From JAGPDF01 sp052035735 (GTDB lineage Bacteria; Acidobacteriota; Thermoanaerobaculia; Multivoradales; JAGPDF01): DNA of 64,000 nucleotides. Made by a program: the position numbers and the translations under genes. The stretch's first letter is position 1; each line of letters starts with the position of its first letter. The notes beneath the pieces are model-generated. The model ran no database searches. It was given only the letters and a program-made list of their open reading frames with translations, and was not told the DNA's origin. This document shows, in pieces, positions 18,770 through 28,527 of this stretch. The stretch covers positions 1-64,000 of the forward strand of contig JBPOHI010000065.1 in NCBI GenBank assembly GCA_052035735.1. The letters run 5' to 3'.

Positions 18770-20575
18770 TCAGCAGCTGCGGCGTCGCCGGGAGCGCAGC
18801 TGCCAGAGTGCCGCGCCACCGAGGGCCAGCGCCAACCCGGTGAGCCCGGTGCCGTCGAGTGCCGGTACGTCGACCGTGGCGATCGGTGCGTCGTCGTTGA
18901 GGATCGTCACGGTCGCTGTGGCGAGCACGTTGTGCTCGACGGGCGTACGGATCTGCACCAGGAAGGTCTCGTCCATCTCGACCGTGAGGTCCCCGACGAC
19001 GTCGAGCGAGAAGGTCTCCTGCGCGTTGCCGGCGGCGATCTCTGTCGGCTGCGGGATCGAGAGGAGTTGCAGGTAGTCGTCGTCGGCCACTGCTGCCGAT
19101 CCGTCGAAGAGGACGACTTCGAGGGGTAGCGTCTCGGAAAGCGCCTGCGAGAGCGTGAGCGTCATCAACGCCGGGGTGAAGCCGTCGTTGCCCTCGACGA
19201 CCGTGGCGTCGGCGAGGGTGAGAAGCGCCTGGGGTCCTTCGGGCCCGATCACGATGGTGAAGGGCGCCTCATACAGGTCGGTTCCGGGGTCCGGGCCCAA
19301 AGGGCAGGAGAGCTGCAACGTGAAGTCGTAGGTTCCCGCCTGCGTCGGCGTGCCCGAGAGCCGTCCCCAGAGCTCGGTGTCGGGCCCGGCGAAGGTCGAG
19401 AGGGCGATGCCGGGCGGCAGCGCGCCCGAGAGGACCGTCCAGCCATAGTCATCGGCCGGTTGCTGGTTGCCATCGGGCTCGAGGTCGACCGGACCGCCAG
19501 GCGTGTACGGCTGGCCGACCGGCCCCAGCGGCAGGTCGCCGCCGCCGACGTAGTTCAGGATGTGGCAGGTCCCGTCGAGGTTGTCGTCGTCGTGGAGCGT
19601 GCCCGTCGCCACGGCCTGCGCAAGAGTGACGAAAGGCGAGCTCGGATTCGAGAGCGTCAGGGTCATCGTCTCGGTTGGCGGCGGCGTCTCGTCATCGAGG
19701 TCGGAGACGATCGGAACCTGGATCAGCTTGGTCGTCTGGCCGGGTTGGAAGGTCAGTTGCCCGTTGGTCGTCTGGTAGTCGGCACCGGCCGTTGCCGAGC
19801 CGTTGGAGGTCCCGTAGTCGATGGTGAACGGCTCGGCGAACTGCGCCGAGAGCGAGACCCAGAAGGTCAGGTTCGCGCCGCCCGGTGGGTTGAACTCGTA
19901 GTTCGAAGTGTCGTGGACCTCGATCTCGAGCGGTGTCGTGTCGAGGTTCCAGGTGTTCAACCCGAGCGACGAAGTCCCGGGGTCGATCGGGCAGTGCGCC
20001 ACGTCGCCGGGCTGCGCGTGCGAGTCGACGACCACCACGATGCGGGAGAGCGCCGGCACGACAGCGCTCGCGAAGACCAGGTTGTCGAGGTGGTACTCGA
20101 TGCCGGCGGCGCGATAGTAGCCCGGGCTGTAGCGGTAGTCGTTGGGATGGCCGCCGGTGCCGACGTCGAAGAAGTCGTAGTTCCAGTCGAACGTGTGCGC
20201 CAGGAGGTTCTCGGTCGGATCCGCCGGGTTGAACGAGTCGAGGTAGAGCCCGGCACCGATCTCGATATTGCCGCAGTCCTGATGCGTCCAGACGAGCTGG
20301 ATCTGGACGCAGCGCTCGGGACCGTTGTTGTAGTAGGTGTAGGCGTTGTAGAGATGGTCTTCGCCCGGATCGCCGTTGCGGAAGGCGAAGTTCCCTGGAA
20401 AGACCTCCTCGGCGTTGGAGTAGGGGGAGCAGGATCGGTTCGGACCCGCCTCGAGGATGCCCTGCATCACCGAGGCGGTCGTGGAGTCGAAGGGAATGCT
20501 CTGCCAGCCGGAGGCCGGCACAGCGAGCAGGGCGAGCAGGAGCGTCAGACGGGTGAGAGCTTTCTGGATGTGCAC
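18770..20575 (-). CDS. Secreted Calx-beta protein with IPTL-CTERM-like sorting signal
   Basis: About 601 residues. GTG 20575 has GGAGG seven bases upstream and begins a clean signal peptide (VHIQKALTRLTLLLALLA). The middle carries two Calx-beta-like domains (FTIDYGTSNGSATAGADYQ, and VEGNDGF...MTLTLSQALS) and an intervening Ig-like putative domain (GLPPGIALS-like). The C-terminus has VDVPALDGTGLTGLAL, a hydrophobic helix and an RSRRRRSC tail, the tripartite layout of IPTL-CTERM/PEP-CTERM sorting signals. It differs from its neighbours, which use the DGFE tail. Probably an exported, processed surface protein. Confidence 0.78.
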   Translation of the reverse strand: MHIQKALTRLTLLLALLAVPASGWQSIPFDSTTASVMQGILEAGPNRSCSPYSNAEEVFPGNFAFRNGDPGEDHLYNAYTYYNNGPERCVQIQLVWTHQDCGNIEIGAGLYLDSFNPADPTENLLAHTFDWNYDFFDVGTGGHPNDYRYSPGYYRAAGIEYHLDNLVFASAVVPALSRIVVVVDSHAQPGDVAHCPIDPGTSSLGLNTWNLDTTPLEIEVHDTSNYEFNPPGGANLTFWVSLSAQFAEPFTIDYGTSNGSATAGADYQTTNGQLTFQPGQTTKLIQVPIVSDLDDETPPPTETMTLTLSNPSSPFVTLAQAVATGTLHDDDNLDGTCHILNYVGGGDLPLGPVGQPYTPGGPVDLEPDGNQQPADDYGWTVLSGALPPGIALSTFAGPDTELWGRLSGTPTQAGTYDFTLQLSCPLGPDPGTDLYEAPFTIVIGPEGPQALLTLADATVVEGNDGFTPALMTLTLSQALSETLPLEVVLFDGSAAVADDDYLQLLSIPQPTEIAAGNAQETFSLDVVGDLTVEMDETFLVQIRTPVEHNVLATATVTILNDDAPIATVDVPALDGTGLTGLALALGGAALWQLRSRRRRSC

Positions 20576-20684
20576 GGTCAATCCTCCGAAGGGGCCATGT
20601 GTCAGCGGGATCTTGCGACTCGCGGGGCAGGGCCGCCATCGCATGGCGATGCGAGGGGCGCTCGCTCCGGCTTAGACTGCGAAG

Positions 20685-23600
20685 GTGGTCCGTCGCCCGC
20701 GAGCTGCGTTCGCCCTCCTCTTGAGCCTGCTCGCGACGGCTGCGGGCGGCGAACATCTGCCGATCCGGAACTACGAGGTGACCGACGGGCTGGCCGGCGA
20801 CGCGGTTCGCGATCTCCTGCGCGACTCTCGCGGGTTCCTCTGGATCGCGACCACCTCGGGCCTCTCGCGCTTCGACGGCGCGGAGTTTCGCAACTACGGC
20901 ACCGGCGAGGGTCTGCCCAGTCCGCGCATCCTGAGCCTTGCCGAAACCGCCGACGGGTCGATCTGGGCTGCCTCCGCCGAGGGCCTGGCGCGACTCGAGC
21001 CCGGCGCACGGCGAGCGGGTGCGCCCTTTGTGCCCGAGAGACTGCCGGTCGAAGTCCAGGCCGCCGCCTGCCTCCTCGCCGCTCGCGACGGCAGCCTCTG
21101 GGTCGGTGGGCAGGGGCTGATGCGGCTCGATCCCGGGGTGGGCGCTCCGCGCCGCTGGGAGGCCGTGTCGCTGCCCAGCGGAGATGCGGATGTCGGCGGA
21201 CTCGCCGAAGACCGCGACGGCAACCTCTGGGTCGCGACCTCGGCCGGGCTCGTCCTGCGCCGGGCGAGCGGCGCCGCTGTGCTGATCGTGACGGGGGGTC
21301 CGAGCGCGGGGGTGGGCGCGATCGCGATCGACTCCGGCGATCGCCTCTGGCTCGCCGATGTCAGGGGCCTGTTCGTGATCGATCGCGCAACGGTCGCCGC
21401 CGGGGGCGGAGAGGGCCGGTCGATCTTCGAACGCTCCCGCCGCCCGGGGAGTCCTGGAGAGCTGCCGGGGGAGCCTGGCGAGGCGATTCTCTACGACGCT
21501 GCGAGTGGATTGGCGTCGAATCACATCTACTCCCTGGCTTTGGCAGGCGCTCGGCGCGACGGCGTTTGGGTGGCGACGAACGGGGGCGTCACCGAGCTCC
21601 GCGCGGGGCGAGCGCGGACGATCGCGGTCGACCAGGGGCTCACCGAAGCGGCACAGGAGGTCGTGCTCGAGGAGCCGAACGGCACGATCTGGTTCGGCGG
21701 CGAGAGCCGTGGCCTCTCGCGTCTGCGGCCCTCCGGCTTCGTGGCCTTCGGCGAGGCAGACGGCTTGGTAGGAGACCGGGCCGTGACGCTTCTCGATGGG
21801 CCCGACGGCGCGCTCTACGTCGTGACCCGCTCCCGGGAGCTCCACCGCCTCGAGCGCGACCGCTTCGAGCGCATCACGCCGCGGACCCTCTTTGCCGCGC
21901 ACGACTCCGGCTGGGGTTGGAACCAGTTCGCCGTTTTCGACCGCAGCGGCGCGCTCTGGTTCCCGGCGAACGGTCGGCTGGCCCGCTTTCCGCCTGTCGC
22001 CGATCCGCGCCGCCTCCGCGACACGCCGCCGGAGCGGGTGTGGACGACTCGTTCGGGTCTGCCTGGAGACGACATCTTCCGTCTGTTCGAAGACCGCGCG
22101 GGCGATCTCTGGGTGTCGTCGATTGAAAGCCCACCGTTGGTCCGCATCGCGCGCGACGGCCGGGTCGTGCCCGTCCCCCAGGTGCGCGGAGGACGGGCGA
22201 CCGGCGGATCGCCGACCGCTTTCGCGGAGACGCCGGACGGCGCGCTCTGGATCGGCTTCTACGTCGGAGGGGTCGCTCGGGTACGCGACGGCGTCTGGCG
22301 CTTCTTCCGTGAGGCGCAGGGGGTGCCTGCAGGGCAGGTCGGAGGCCTCCACGTCGATCGCGCGGGCCGGCTCTGGATCGCCACCAACTCCGGCGGCGTG
22401 GCGCGCGTCGATCAGCCCGAGGCGGCGGAGCCGGTCTTCCGGACCTACACGACGGCGCAGGGCCTGTCGACCGACAACTGTCGCTGCGTGACCGAGGATG
22501 CCTACGGGCGGATCTACGTCGGCACGGTGCGCGGCATCGACCGAATCGATCCGCTTCGCGACCGGGTTCGTTCCTACTCGCTCGAGGACGGCCTGCCGAA
22601 CTCGCAGGTCTGGGCATGCCATGCGCGCGCCGACGGCGCGCTGTGGTTCGGGACGCTGCACGGCCTGGCGCGATTCGAGCCCGGCCGCGAGAGTCCAGCT
22701 GCGCCGCCGGAGGCGCGCATCTCCGGCGTGCGCGTCGGTGGCAGGGAGGTCCCGATCCCCGAGCTCGGCACGCGCCGCGTCGACGACCTGACGCTGCCGC
22801 CGGGGCAGAACTCGCTGCAGATCGACTTTGCCACCGTCGCCCTCGACTCGAGCGCGCGCCCCTGGTTCGAGCACCGGCTCGCCGAGGGCGATACCGCCTG
22901 GAGCGCTCCCACCCGCGAGCGGTCGGTCACCTTCTCGCGACTGGGCGCCGGGAGCTACCGCTTCGAGGTCCGCGCCAGGACGCAGGAGGGCGTGGCGGGG
23001 GAGAGCGTCGCGAGCGTCTCCTTCCGCGTCGTGCCGCCGTTCTGGCGGCGGCCGGTCTTCGGCGTCGCTTTGGGCGCCGTGGCGGCGCTGCTGCTCTGGC
23101 TGTTCGAGCGTTTTCGGGTGGCGCGCCTCCTGGCCGTCGAGCGGGCGCGCACGCGGATCGCCTCCGACCTGCACGACGACGTTGGCGCGAGCGTTTCGCG
23201 CATCGGCCTCTTGGGCGAGCTCGCGCGGCGCCGCCTCGCGGACGAACCGGCGGCAGCGGAGTCGATCCTCGAAGAGATCGCGCGCGAGTCGCGCGATCTG
23301 GCAGAGGCGACCTCCGACATCGTCTGGTCGGTCGATCCGGAGCGCGACGATCTCGCCAGTCTGGTTGTTCGCCTCCGCCGGTTCGCCGCCGATCTGCTCG
23401 AGGCGCGGGCGATCCGGCTCGAGTTTTCGGCCCCCGAGGAGGCGTCTGCGATCGAGCTCGATCCGGAGGTGCGGCGCGCCCTCTACCTCTGCGTCAAGGA
23501 GTCGATCCACAACGTCGCCAAGCACTCGCAGGCGGAGAGTGCCATCGTTCGCCTCACGGTCGACGAGGGCGCGCTGGCAGCCGAGGTGCGCGACGACGGC

Positions 23601-23798
23601 TGCGGCATCGCGTCGGAACGGGCGGCAGAGGCCGCGGCGACGGGGCACCGCGGCCTCCCCGGCCTGCGCCGGCGGGCCGCGGCGGTCGGCGGCACGGTCG
23701 AGATCGCGAGCACGCCGGGCGAGGGGACCTGCATTCGCGTTCGACTGCCACTTTCGCCACCGTCGCATGGGCGTGCGAAGCGCGAACGACGAGAGTGA
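20685..23798 (+). CDS. Hybrid periplasmic-propeller sensor histidine kinase
   Basis: 1037 residues. A signal peptide is followed by repeated two-component-regulator propeller blades (for example GFLWIATTSGLSRFDG, GNLWVATSAGLVL, GRLWIATNSGGVARVD), a Y_Y_Y domain (about 680-785) and one transmembrane helix (about 792-811). Next come a HisKA_3 dimerisation domain with LHDDVGAS (phosphorylated H830) and a HATPase domain (NVAKHSQAES, RDDGCGI, GHRGLPGLRRRA). The start is GTG 20685 with a weak ribosome binding site. The response regulator follows 16 bases later. The ligand is unknown; such propellers often sense extracellular carbohydrates or other nutrients. Confidence 0.92.
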   Translation: MVRRPRAAFALLLSLLATAAGGEHLPIRNYEVTDGLAGDAVRDLLRDSRGFLWIATTSGLSRFDGAEFRNYGTGEGLPSPRILSLAETADGSIWAASAEGLARLEPGARRAGAPFVPERLPVEVQAAACLLAARDGSLWVGGQGLMRLDPGVGAPRRWEAVSLPSGDADVGGLAEDRDGNLWVATSAGLVLRRASGAAVLIVTGGPSAGVGAIAIDSGDRLWLADVRGLFVIDRATVAAGGGEGRSIFERSRRPGSPGELPGEPGEAILYDAASGLASNHIYSLALAGARRDGVWVATNGGVTELRAGRARTIAVDQGLTEAAQEVVLEEPNGTIWFGGESRGLSRLRPSGFVAFGEADGLVGDRAVTLLDGPDGALYVVTRSRELHRLERDRFERITPRTLFAAHDSGWGWNQFAVFDRSGALWFPANGRLARFPPVADPRRLRDTPPERVWTTRSGLPGDDIFRLFEDRAGDLWVSSIESPPLVRIARDGRVVPVPQVRGGRATGGSPTAFAETPDGALWIGFYVGGVARVRDGVWRFFREAQGVPAGQVGGLHVDRAGRLWIATNSGGVARVDQPEAAEPVFRTYTTAQGLSTDNCRCVTEDAYGRIYVGTVRGIDRIDPLRDRVRSYSLEDGLPNSQVWACHARADGALWFGTLHGLARFEPGRESPAAPPEARISGVRVGGREVPIPELGTRRVDDLTLPPGQNSLQIDFATVALDSSARPWFEHRLAEGDTAWSAPTRERSVTFSRLGAGSYRFEVRARTQEGVAGESVASVSFRVVPPFWRRPVFGVALGAVAALLLWLFERFRVARLLAVERARTRIASDLHDDVGASVSRIGLLGELARRRLADEPAAAESILEEIARESRDLAEATSDIVWSVDPERDDLASLVVRLRRFAADLLEARAIRLEFSAPEEASAIELDPEVRRALYLCVKESIHNVAKHSQAESAIVRLTVDEGALAAEVRDDGCGIASERAAEAAATGHRGLPGLRRRAAAVGGTVEIASTPGEGTCIRVRLPLSPPSHGRAKRERRE

Positions 23799-23814
23799 GA
23801 GAGACTCTTCACCG

Positions 23815-24498
23815 ATGAGCCCTTCCGATTCCGCACTCGAACCGCGCGCCGCGCCGCAGGCGATCCGCGTCTTCCTCGTGGAGGACGATCGCCTGCTGCG
23901 TGACAGCCTGCGCGCCCTGATCGCCGGCAGCCCTGGCTTCGCCTGCGTCGGGGCGGCTGGATCGATCGATGAGGCGCTGCGCACGCGCCCTGCCGGGGAG
24001 CCCGACGTTCTGCTCGTCGACATCCACATGCCGGGCCTGCGCGGATCGATCGGCGTGGGTCACCTGCTGGAGCGCTGGCCGCGAAGCGTGGCGCTCATGC
24101 ATACGGTCTACGAAGAGGACGAAACGGTCTTCGAGGCGATCTGCCACGGAGCGTCGGGCTACATTCTCAAACGGACCCCGCCGGCGCGCCTGCTCGAGGC
24201 GATCTTCGACGCGCGGGCGGGCGGCTCGCCGATGTCGCCCGAGATCGCGCGCAAGGTCCTGGGGAGCTTTCGCCGCCTGGCACCGGGTGCGGCCAAGGCT
24301 CCCACCGCGCAACTTACGCCGCAGGAGACCCGGCTGCTCGCCGCGATCGCCGCCGGCAAGAGCTATCGCGAAGCCGCTGACGAGCTCGCCGTGACGATCA
24401 ACACCGTCCGCACCCACATCCGCTCCATCTACGAAAAGCTCCAGGTCCACACCCGCTCCGAGGCTGTCGCCAAGGCGATGCGGTCGGGCCTCATCTGA
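23815..24498 (+). CDS. NarL/FixJ-family response regulator
   Basis: 227 residues. The receiver domain has acidic EDD near the N-terminus, phospho-acceptor D69 in LLVDIHMPG and the conserved Lys in YILKRTPP. The C-terminal LuxR-type helix-turn-helix has LTPQETRLLAAIAAGKSYREA and TVRTHIRSIYEKLQV. It is the cognate partner of the propeller histidine kinase directly upstream. Targets are unknown; the adjacent secreted DUF1554-like gene is a candidate. Confidence 0.93.
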   Translation: MSPSDSALEPRAAPQAIRVFLVEDDRLLRDSLRALIAGSPGFACVGAAGSIDEALRTRPAGEPDVLLVDIHMPGLRGSIGVGHLLERWPRSVALMHTVYEEDETVFEAICHGASGYILKRTPPARLLEAIFDARAGGSPMSPEIARKVLGSFRRLAPGAAKAPTAQLTPQETRLLAAIAAGKSYREAADELAVTINTVRTHIRSIYEKLQVHTRSEAVAKAMRSGLI

Positions 24499-24708
24499 GA
24501 CGCAGCGCAGCAGGTTTGAGCCGGGGGCCGTCAGGCTTCGAGGGTCTCGACCGGAGGAACGCGCCTCTCGGGACCTAGTGACCAAGCCCCAGGACCGTGC
24601 GAGCGGCGCCGCGAGCGGTCGCGAGTCCTGGCCCCAGCCACGGCGCGATTCCGTATCGATGATGAGGGCGGAAGAACGAGGACGACCCATCCTGCCCATG
24701 GAGATTCG

Positions 24709-26046
24709 ATGAGCAACTCGCCTCGAGACCATCTCTTTCCCGGCGCATGGAATCGCGGACTTGCCGAGCGGGCCAGCGTCCCGGCAGGCCTGGTCTTCGC
24801 CATCGTCGCCGTTCTGGCGCTCGCCGTCACGGCGGAGCCCGTCGCAGCGGTCAAACGCCGCGCCTTTGTGACCTCGGTCTCCGGAACCGGCGACCTCGGA
24901 AGCTGGCCCGACGCGGGGAGCGCGACCGGGCTCGCCGCCGGCAACGCGATCTGCCGGGCGCGTGCGACCGCGGCCGGCCTGCCGAACGCCACGACCTACC
25001 GCGCCTGGCTGTCGAGCGACACCACCGACGCCTACTGCCACCTGCGGGGTCAGAGCGGCGTGAAGGGCGCCTGCACCGGCGGCGCGCCGCTCGCGGCGGG
25101 CCCCTGGTATCTGGCAAACGGGATCACCAACTTCACCGGCTCGCTCGACGAGCTCACCTCGAACGACCCGGTCCTCTACCGGCCGGTGCTGCGTGACGAG
25201 TTCGACGACATCCTGCCCGCGGAGGCCGACCTGCGGACCTACTGGACGGGAACGAGCCCTGACGGTAAGCGATGGGACGACGCCGGTCCGCCGTGGACCT
25301 GCACCGGGTGGACCAACGGCGTGAGTGGCTCGGCGCCGATCGGCGACGGCCTCGCCACGGTTTGGGTCTGGACGCAGGGCGGTTTCGTACCTGGATGCTC
25401 GGAGTCGCGAAGACTCCTCTGCTTCGAGCCAGGAGAGAGCGAGTTCACGACCCTCGCGTGGGGCCCGGGGAGTATCGTCTTTCAGACCTCGATCAGCGGC
25501 CCGTCGAATCTCGGCAGCTGGCCGCAGGCTGACGGAGCGACCGGCCTCGCCGCAGGAGACGCGATCTGCCGCAATCTCGCCGCGGCCGCGCACCTGCCCG
25601 CTCCGGACTCGTTCGTCGCCTGGCTTTCGACTGCGGCGGTGGACGCGCGCGACCGGGTGACCTCGCACGGTCCGTTCCGCCGCCTCGATCACTTCGTCGT
25701 GGCCAACGACGAGGCCGACTTGCTCGACGGCTCGCTCGACACGACGATCCACCTCGACCAGCACGGCGTGGCGGTGAATGGGACGCCGGACATCGCGACC
25801 GGCACCGCCGCGGACGGCACGGCCTCCGGCGCCGACTGCAACGGCTGGACGAGCGCCTCCGTGAACGACGACCAGACGACCGGCCGACCCAACTTCGCGG
25901 GTCTCCCCGACTGGACCAACCGGACTGCGGCCGGTAGTTGCAGCGGGAACTTCCGCCTCTACTGCTTCTCGAACGAGATCGTCCTCTTCTGGGACGGCTT
26001 CGAGCTCACTGGCGACACCAGCCGGTGGTCGGCGGCGGTGCCGTAG
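24709..26046 (+). CDS. Secreted tandem DUF1554-like protein with DGFE tail
   Basis: 445 residues. A signal or anchor segment lies at about 25-45 (VFAIVAVLALAVTAEPVAA). Two DUF1554-like modules (collagen XV/endostatin-like lectin fold) follow. Each has a GxLGSWPxAxxATGLAAGxAICR motif, a YRAWLSSDTTDAYC or FVAWLSTAAVDARDR segment, and a closing Cys pair (RLLCF, RLYCF). The C-terminus is LFWDGFELTGDTSRWSAAVP. GGAG five bases before ATG 24709. A paralogue lies at 37760-39010. Ligand binding outside the cell is plausible but unproven. Confidence 0.72.
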   Translation: MSNSPRDHLFPGAWNRGLAERASVPAGLVFAIVAVLALAVTAEPVAAVKRRAFVTSVSGTGDLGSWPDAGSATGLAAGNAICRARATAAGLPNATTYRAWLSSDTTDAYCHLRGQSGVKGACTGGAPLAAGPWYLANGITNFTGSLDELTSNDPVLYRPVLRDEFDDILPAEADLRTYWTGTSPDGKRWDDAGPPWTCTGWTNGVSGSAPIGDGLATVWVWTQGGFVPGCSESRRLLCFEPGESEFTTLAWGPGSIVFQTSISGPSNLGSWPQADGATGLAAGDAICRNLAAAAHLPAPDSFVAWLSTAAVDARDRVTSHGPFRRLDHFVVANDEADLLDGSLDTTIHLDQHGVAVNGTPDIATGTAADGTASGADCNGWTSASVNDDQTTGRPNFAGLPDWTNRTAAGSCSGNFRLYCFSNEIVLFWDGFELTGDTSRWSAAVP

Positions 26047-26093
26047 ACGACCCTCCAACCGGACCTCACGCAACGCGTCCGCCGCGAGAATCC

Positions 26094-27779
26094 TCAGGGT
26101 GCGACAGCCGACCAATAGCCCGAGTTCCCGATCTCGAAGCCGTCGGAAAACAGCGAACCTGCGAGTACGAACAAGCCCCCCGAGTCGGTCGCGGTCTCGC
26201 TCGTCGTCGAGACATCCTCGCCGGGGGAGCCGACGGCGAGGTCGGGATGGCCGTCGCCATCGAAGTCGCCCGCCGCGAGCGCCGTGGCGTACTGATCGCC
26301 GACTTCCAGAATGCCGGAGTGGCCGTTGAACCGCTGCCCGACGAGGCGAGGCGGCAGCGTCGTTCCGGGAAAGGCTCCGCTCCAGCCTGGGATGCAGTGG
26401 GCGATCCCGGCGTCGGTCCGGGTGAGGAACGTACTCGGATCGACGACGTCTTCGAACGGGCTGCCGACGACGATGTCGGCCAGCCCGTCCCGGTCGAAGT
26501 CGGCGACGGCCATCGCGAGACCAAAGTAGTCGAACGCCTCGGGGTTCTCTCCCACGGCGACGTCGGCCTGACCAAAGGTGGTTCCCGTTGCCGTCGTGAT
26601 GACGAGCGGGAACGCGCCGGGAACGAAGGTCACCACACCGGCGTCGACGATGGTCGTCGAGCCGACGACGTCTTCGCTCGGCGCGGCGACCAGGAGGTCG
26701 TCCATGCCGTCGCCGTTCACGTCCCCCGCGGCGAGGACGCGGCCGAACGCGTCGCCGGTCTCGATCGACTGCCCGGGCGAAATCGCCTGGCTGAACGACT
26801 GATCGTTGCTGAACGCGAGCGGCGTACCGAGAGTGCTGCCGTAGAAGAGGTGGACGAGCCCCGAGCCGGTGGTCGCCGCGGTCGCATCCCCCTCGCCCGG
26901 GGCGCCGACCGCGAGATCGACGACCGGCGGTCCCCCGGGACCGTCGGTATCGCCGTTGAAGTTGCCGACGACGAGCGCCTCCCCGAAGCGGTCGAGCGGC
27001 TCGGCGACGTCGGAGACCGAGCCGGTCACGTCGGTCGAATCCTGGTGAATGTGGCGCTGAAGGGTCGAGAGCCCGCTGGGACCTCCGGCGAGGACGGCGA
27101 TCACCCCGGACTGGTCCTGGCTGGAGGTGTCGAGTCCGGGGGCGCCGACCACGAGCTCGTCATAGCCATCGACATCGAAGTCGCCGGCCGCGACGGCATG
27201 GCCGAAGCGGGCGAAGTTCTTGTCGCCGATCGCGGTCGGATAGAGCTTCAGACCCACGTTGGTGAGGCCAACGGCGGAGCCTTCGAGCACCAGAACCGAG
27301 CCGCAGTCGGTATAGGGCGCCCCCCCGAGGAGGACGTCCTCTCCCGGAACTCCGATCGCGATGTCGTCGAAGCCGTCATTGTTGAAGTCGCCGGCGGCGA
27401 TCGCGAAGCCGAACTCGTCGCCAGCCTCCTCGTCCTGCGGCCCGTTCGGTGGAAAGAAGTCGGTGATGAGAACGTCGGCGTTGCTCACGCCGGTGATGTT
27501 CCCGTACTGCACGCGAACCGCCCCGGCGTTTGCGACCACCGAGCTCTCGCGGTCGAAGGCGGCGAGATCCGCGTGGCCGTCGCCGTTGAAGTCTCCGGTC
27601 GCGAGACTCTTGCCGAAATTGTCGTTGTCCTGCGCCGAGCCGACGAGGCCCGAGCCCGACGTGTCTTGCCAGAAGGCGGTGCGCTGGAAGGCGAACTGCG
27701 CCTCCGCGCGCGGGCTCCATGCCGAAAGCAGCGTACCGATAGCCTGAAGAAGAAGGGCGAAGCGCTTCGTCGTGTTCAT
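26094..27779 (-). CDS. Secreted FG-GAP repeat protein with DGFE tail
   Basis: 561 residues, a close paralogue of the gene at 16976-18673. Signal peptide, then FG-GAP/Ca-binding units (GDFNGDGHADLAAFD, GDFNNDGFDDIAIG, GDVNGDGMDDLLVA, ADFDRDGLADIVVG, GDFDGDGHPDLAVG) forming an integrin-like propeller. It ends LFSDGFEIGNSGYWSAVAP. GGAGG five bases before ATG 27779. It is convergent with the DUF1554-like gene. Role unknown. Confidence 0.85.
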   Translation of the reverse strand: MNTTKRFALLLQAIGTLLSAWSPRAEAQFAFQRTAFWQDTSGSGLVGSAQDNDNFGKSLATGDFNGDGHADLAAFDRESSVVANAGAVRVQYGNITGVSNADVLITDFFPPNGPQDEEAGDEFGFAIAAGDFNNDGFDDIAIGVPGEDVLLGGAPYTDCGSVLVLEGSAVGLTNVGLKLYPTAIGDKNFARFGHAVAAGDFDVDGYDELVVGAPGLDTSSQDQSGVIAVLAGGPSGLSTLQRHIHQDSTDVTGSVSDVAEPLDRFGEALVVGNFNGDTDGPGGPPVVDLAVGAPGEGDATAATTGSGLVHLFYGSTLGTPLAFSNDQSFSQAISPGQSIETGDAFGRVLAAGDVNGDGMDDLLVAAPSEDVVGSTTIVDAGVVTFVPGAFPLVITTATGTTFGQADVAVGENPEAFDYFGLAMAVADFDRDGLADIVVGSPFEDVVDPSTFLTRTDAGIAHCIPGWSGAFPGTTLPPRLVGQRFNGHSGILEVGDQYATALAAGDFDGDGHPDLAVGSPGEDVSTTSETATDSGGLFVLAGSLFSDGFEIGNSGYWSAVAP

Positions 27780-27912
27780 CGATCCTCCGAAAGGTGGTGT
27801 CGACTGTCTACGCGCACTTCGCGGGAGAAGGGGCCATTTCCCGAGCCGGGTTCGATCGCCGAGCCCTCCTCGGGCCTGCTAGATTGCCCCCTCGAGACGG
27901 GAGGAGGGGCGG

Positions 27913-28527
27913 TTGATCACCCAACCGAAGGCGGCGGTCGTGCTCATCGAAGCTCTGCTGGCGAAGGACTTCGTCCGCTTGGGCGAGGCGCTCGCGCCGG
28001 CGGTCCGGTTCCGGGCGCTCGTCCCGGGCGAATCTCCTGTGCTCGACTCGGATCGCGCGGTGGCGAACGCCTTCGAGCGCTGGTTTCGCGACAAGGAGGG
28101 CCTCGAGCTCATCGCCGCCGATGCCGACCGGATCGGCGATCGCTGCACCCTGCGCTACCGCCTGCGACTCGAGCGCAAGGGGGAGCCGATGGTCGTCGAG
28201 CATTCGATCTGCGGCGACCTCGAAGGGGATCGCTTCGTCGCGCTCGACCTTCTCTGCTCGGGCTTCCGCCCGACAGGAGCCGCACCCGCCGCCGGCAAGC
28301 TGCACCGGTTCGACGCCGGAGACCTCGGATGCGGCACCGGGTTGCCGCGCGAGTTTCGTGCCCGCATCGGGCAGATTCCGGTCGGACACCTCCTCCAGGT
28401 CGTGACGCGCGACGCGGCCTCGCGCGAGGACCTGCCGGCGCTCGCCCGAATGCTGGGGCACAGGGTGCACTCCGTCGACTCCGCCTCCGGAGGCGATGTC
28501 ACCATCATCGTGGAGAGAACGAAATGA
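27913..28527 (+). CDS. NTF2-like domain fused to TusA-family domain
   Basis: 204 residues. Residues 1-115 resemble an NTF2/SnoaL-like cone (IEALLAKDFVRLGEALAPAVRFRAL, YRLRLERKGEPMVVEHSI). Residues 130-204 resemble a TusA/SirA sulfur-carrier domain (FDAGDLGCGTGLPREFRARI, GHLLQVVTRDAASREDLPALARMLGH), with a single Cys in the place of the persulfide Cys. TTG 27913 has AGGAGG five bases upstream. Its stop overlaps the start of the DsrE gene (ATGA), so the products probably act together in sulfur transfer. The NTF2 fusion is unusual. Confidence 0.75.
   Translation: MITQPKAAVVLIEALLAKDFVRLGEALAPAVRFRALVPGESPVLDSDRAVANAFERWFRDKEGLELIAADADRIGDRCTLRYRLRLERKGEPMVVEHSICGDLEGDRFVALDLLCSGFRPTGAAPAAGKLHRFDAGDLGCGTGLPREFRARIGQIPVGHLLQVVTRDAASREDLPALARMLGHRVHSVDSASGGDVTIIVERTK

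Noticed and set aside
19460..24029. Very long open frames (over 850 codons) antisense to or overlapping the Calx-beta and histidine kinase genes
   Set aside because: Long spurious frames are expected at this G+C content. The domain-bearing frames explain the DNA fully.
24580..24640. CCAGGAC/GTCCTGG inverted repeat before the DUF1554-like gene
   Set aside because: Short arms with a long GC-rich loop; such matches are common by chance in this composition and nothing ties it to regulation.
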